Positions 16,474-18,803 of a stretch of DNA of 18,803 nucleotides are shown in pieces; the stretch's first letter is position 1; every line of letters starts with the position of its first letter. This DNA comes from STC-113 sp964618565 (GTDB lineage Bacteria > Patescibacteriota > Gracilibacteria > BD1-5 > UBA2023), in contig CAZUBA010000033.1 of NCBI GenBank assembly GCA_964618565.1, forward strand, positions 1-18,803. Reading direction: 5' to 3'. The notes under the pieces were generated by a model. The model was not told the DNA's origin and searched no databases. It worked only from the letters and a program-made list of their open reading frames with translations. The position numbers and the translations under genes are program-made.

Positions 16474-17574
16474 ATGAAAGTAATTTTAGTAGACATAGTT
16501 CCGCATTGAACAAAAGATGAGGAACATGAGGATAGGATGATTGAGCTTGAGAATCTGGTCGCAACCTATGGATCTCTTGTTGTAATGAAAAAAGTTCAAA
16601 AAAGAAATACACCTGATTATCATACTTTTGTCGGTAGCGGTAAGCTTGAGGAGGTAATGCATCTTTGAGATGAGATAGGCGCGGATCTTGTAATCATTGG
16701 AAACATCTTAAAGCCTGCACAGATATTCCATATAAATGAACTTTTTGAAAAAGCTAAATCAAAACTTAAGGCTTGGGATAGGGTAGACCTTATATTGAAG
16801 ATATTTGAGCTTCATGCAACTTCACCCGAAGCAAGGCTGCAAATAGAGCTTGCTGCGATTAAGCACATGTGACCGCGTATATTCTGAATGTGACTTGAAT
16901 TATCTCGTCAATGATGAGGATGAAGCTGAGCAATGAGATGATTATGAGAAACGAATACAGAGATAATGAAGCGCCATCTCAGGGAAAACGAAAAAAAGAT
17001 CCTTGAAAAGCTGCAAGTTTATGCTAAAACTAGAGCTCAACACAGGCAATCTAGAAAAAGGAAAGAACTCAAAACCATTTGAATTGTAGGTTACACCAAT
17101 GCTGGAAAATCAAGTCTGATGAATGCACTGACTCATAAATGAGTCTTGGCTGAGAATAAGCTTTTTGCGACTCTATGAACAAGCGTGGGCAAGATGTATA
17201 TAGAAACAGAAGATTATAAGGGAAGGGAAGTGTTGCTTAATGATACCATAGGCTTCATCCGTGAATTGCCGCCAAGCCTTATAAAAGCTTTCTCTTCAAC
17301 TTTGGAAGACAGTATAGAAAGTGATGTTTTATTGCATATAATTGATGCGTCAGATAAAAAAGTAGGAGAGAAGATTCAGATCGTGGAAGATACATTAGCT
17401 AAGATTTGAGCATCCCAGCCTAGAATATATGTATTCAATAAAATCGATTTGATAGACGATAAAACAATTAAATCATTAAAAAAAGAATTCAAGAATCTGA
17501 ATCCTATTTTTATCAGTGCATTTGATAAGATTTGATTCGATGAGCTTAAAAGTACAATATTAAACTATATTTAG
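16474..17574 (+). CDS. hflX: GTPase HflX
   Basis: HflX is a ribosome-associated GTPase that splits stalled or stressed 70S ribosomes. The 366-residue protein has the N-terminal domain with DYHTFVGSGKLEEV and DLVIIGNILKPAQ, the linker signature LSRQGGGSGAMRGLGETNTE-type segment near residue 146 onward, in which nearly all glycines are UGA, a coiled coil (LRENEKKILEKLQVY), and the G domain: G1 GYTNAGKSS at 206-214, the G2 threonine in LFATLGTSVG, G3 DTIGF and G4 NKID. The C-terminal extension of larger HflX proteins is absent, giving a compact form. Its stop codon overlaps the GTG start of the next gene, so the two form an operon. Confidence 0.96.
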
Positions 17575-18293
17575 TGAGAAAATCTAGAAATTTTATTCAA
17601 AAACATTCTTTGCAGATAATCACTGCTATTTTTTGGATCCTATTAATAATCTCCTATTTCTATTATAGGAATATTTATCAATATTCTGATAGTGAAATAA
17701 TGAAAAAAGTATATTTTTTACTAAAAAGAGAATGAATGTTCGGGTGAATAATATATGTATCACTTTATATACTGAGAACTTTTATCTTTTTTCCATCCTC
17801 GATTTTAATTATTCTGTCTCCATCATTATTTGGCTTGCCTATGGCATTATTTTATACAATGCTTTGAGAGAATCTGAGTGCGGCGCTTGGTTATTATTTC
17901 TGAAAATTCTTTTGAAAAAACATTATCTCAGAAACATATCTTGATAAATTTTCTTTTTTAAGAAAAAGGCTCAGAGAAGATTCCTTTATGACAATACTAA
18001 CCGCACGACTGCTCTTCATCCCTTTTGATCCATTAAGTTACATCTCTTGATTCTTTAAAGCAAAATTTTCAGGATATACTTGGTGAACACTGCTATGAAC
18101 ATTGCCTTCAATGCTGATATTCTTATTTATTTGAGCATGAATCAAGAATATAGAAACATTCAATCTTTCAAATATAGATATCGATCAGAAATTTATGCTG
18201 CTTTCTGTTTTAATAATTCTCTTATCTCTGTTTTTAGTTTTTTTTATTAAATATTTACAGAATAATAATAACAAAAAAAAACACTCTAGCTAG
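17574..18293 (+). CDS. VTT-domain (TVP38/TMEM64-like) membrane protein
   Basis: The 239-residue frame can start at GTG 17574, which overlaps the hflX stop by one base (TAGTG); ATG 17700 is an alternative that would drop the first helix. The GTG start includes a signal-anchor-like helix (LQIITAIFWILLIISYFYY). After it come helices typical of the VTT fold: RTFIFFPSSILIILSPSLFG, MALFYTMLGENLSAALGYYFGK, then the conserved ARLLFIPFDPLSYISGFF re-entrant region, GYTWGTLLGTLPSMLIFLFIG, and a last helix ending in a charged tail. VTT proteins include TVP38 and DedA families, linked to lipid scrambling and membrane homeostasis. Glycines in these helices are mostly UGA. The stop codon sits inside the terminator hairpin. 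Confidence 0.85.
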
Positions 18294-18304
18294 AGTGTTT
18301 TTTT
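18274..18304. terminator. Bidirectional Rho-independent terminator
   Basis: A perfect palindrome centred between 18289 and 18290 (CACTCTAG with CTAGAGTG) with flanking A and T runs. It ends the hflX-VTT transcript and, on the other strand, atpC. It overlaps the last codons of the VTT gene. Confidence 0.92.
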
Positions 18305-18305
18305 G

Positions 18306-18716
18306 TTATTTAATTGCAAGTTGTTCAAGTGCTGATTCTTTTAGGAACTGCGTTTCAAGTTCAATATAATAATCCATATTCATATTCTTATTTTCTTCTC
18401 TGTATTTATCCATCAGATTCTTAGCTTCAGATTTTTTCTGCTTGATGGCATCAATATCAAGTCATGTTCAATCTTCAACCATATCAGCAACTATGCTAAG
18501 CGTTTTTCAATCAGTTTCCAGAACTCATCATCAGATTGCATATATGGCATTTTCTCAAGGATATCTTATTGTCATTATTCCAGGCTTAAGCGCACTTATA
18601 ATAGGCTCATGATTCTCTAGAATCGTGATTTCTCAAGATTTAGTAGGTATTGTTACAGATTTGAAATCATCTATTTCAAGGATTCTTTTCTTTATCGAGG
18701 TTAAAATTAGTTTCAT
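18306..18716 (-). CDS. atpC: ATP synthase F1 subunit epsilon
   Basis: The 136-residue protein matches the epsilon subunit: N-terminal beta sandwich with MKLILTSIKKRILEIDDFKSV, the signature TIPTKSGEITILENHEPIISALKPG (the segment around residues 27-51), AIYAIGGGVLETDGKTLSIVAD, then a helical C-terminal part with SEAKNLMDKYREEN. UGA encodes several of the glycines, including the first two of GGG. The subunit connects the rotor to the catalytic ring and can inhibit ATP hydrolysis. The other atp genes are not in the window; at least 87 bp upstream contain only a palindromic repeat, so either atpD lies further on or the gene is detached. Start ATG 18716 has no clear Shine-Dalgarno. Confidence 0.94.
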
Positions 18717-18748
18717 GTGAGTTTTTTATTATTAAATATATTTATAAA

Positions 18749-18773
18749 TGTCATTCCTGCGAAGGCAGGAATC
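18749..18773. repeat. Compact palindromic repeat of the GTCATTCCTGCG type
   Basis: TGTCATTCCTGC, GAAG, GCAGGAATCT: an 8-bp perfect stem with a four-base loop. It is the uninterrupted version of the element at 12826-12877 and lies about 33 bp before the atpC start. Confidence 0.75.
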
Positions 18774-18803
18774 TTCCTTTTATCAAAGTAGGCTATCGTA
18801 CAA

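Noticed and set aside
373..18293. Many apparent nonsense mutations that would suggest widespread pseudogenes
   Set aside because: All are UGA at glycine positions in otherwise intact frames; UAA and UAG do not occur inside them.
1..18803. CRISPR arrays, tRNA and rRNA genes, transposases, phage genes
   Set aside because: Searched by eye on both strands; no regularly spaced direct repeats, no tRNA cloverleaf or CCA-type end, and no mobile-element proteins were recognised.

Overview
The window is AT-rich bacterial DNA read with genetic code 25, in which UGA encodes glycine. With the standard code almost every gene looks broken. With UGA as Gly, 22 continuous reading frames appear and in-frame UGA falls on glycines that are invariant in known families: the MiaA P-loop, the GroEL GGM tail, the HflX RQGGG segment, lysyl-tRNA synthetase motif 3 and a GGDEF motif. 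UAA and UAG remain stops. This code is known from Candidatus Absconditabacteria (SR1) and Gracilibacteria (BD1-5) of the Candidate Phyla Radiation; the window does not decide between them. All coordinates below use code 25.

Layout. 1-4036, minus strand: a truncated GNAT acetyltransferase, a long NhaP-type Na+/H+ antiporter, an 18-bp-period repeat broken by a 100-N assembly gap, and a two-HKD phospholipase-D-like protein. 4037-6200, minus: a probable operon of a soluble GGDEF protein followed by three small unknown proteins. 6315-7430, plus: a THUMP/methyltransferase of the RlmL/YpsC type. 7439-9007, minus: two small unknown proteins and miaA. 9008-9338 is a divergent intergenic region. 9339-10600, plus: an HD hydrolase and an RsbW-like HATPase. 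10640-13352, minus: groEL, a DUF3592-like membrane protein, a repeat-filled spacer and groES, whose promoter overlaps a CIRCE-like operator. 13524-14168, minus: a second HD protein. 14277-15836, plus: lysS. 15871-16152, minus: a 93-residue unknown protein with a near-consensus promoter and a palindrome at its -35. 16474-18293, plus: hflX overlapping a VTT/TVP38 membrane protein. 18306-18716, minus: atpC, followed by a palindromic repeat.

Most of the content is housekeeping: translation and tRNA/rRNA modification (lysS, miaA, RlmL-like, hflX), protein folding (groES, groEL), energy and ion balance (atpC, antiporter) and membrane lipids (PLD-like, VTT). Regulation is represented by the HrcA/CIRCE-type site, the RsbW-like protein, the GGDEF protein and two HD proteins. 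No transposase, CRISPR array, tRNA or rRNA gene was recognised. The parts that stand out are the GGDEF operon with its unknown small proteins, the split chaperonin locus, and the interspersed GTCAT-type repeats.
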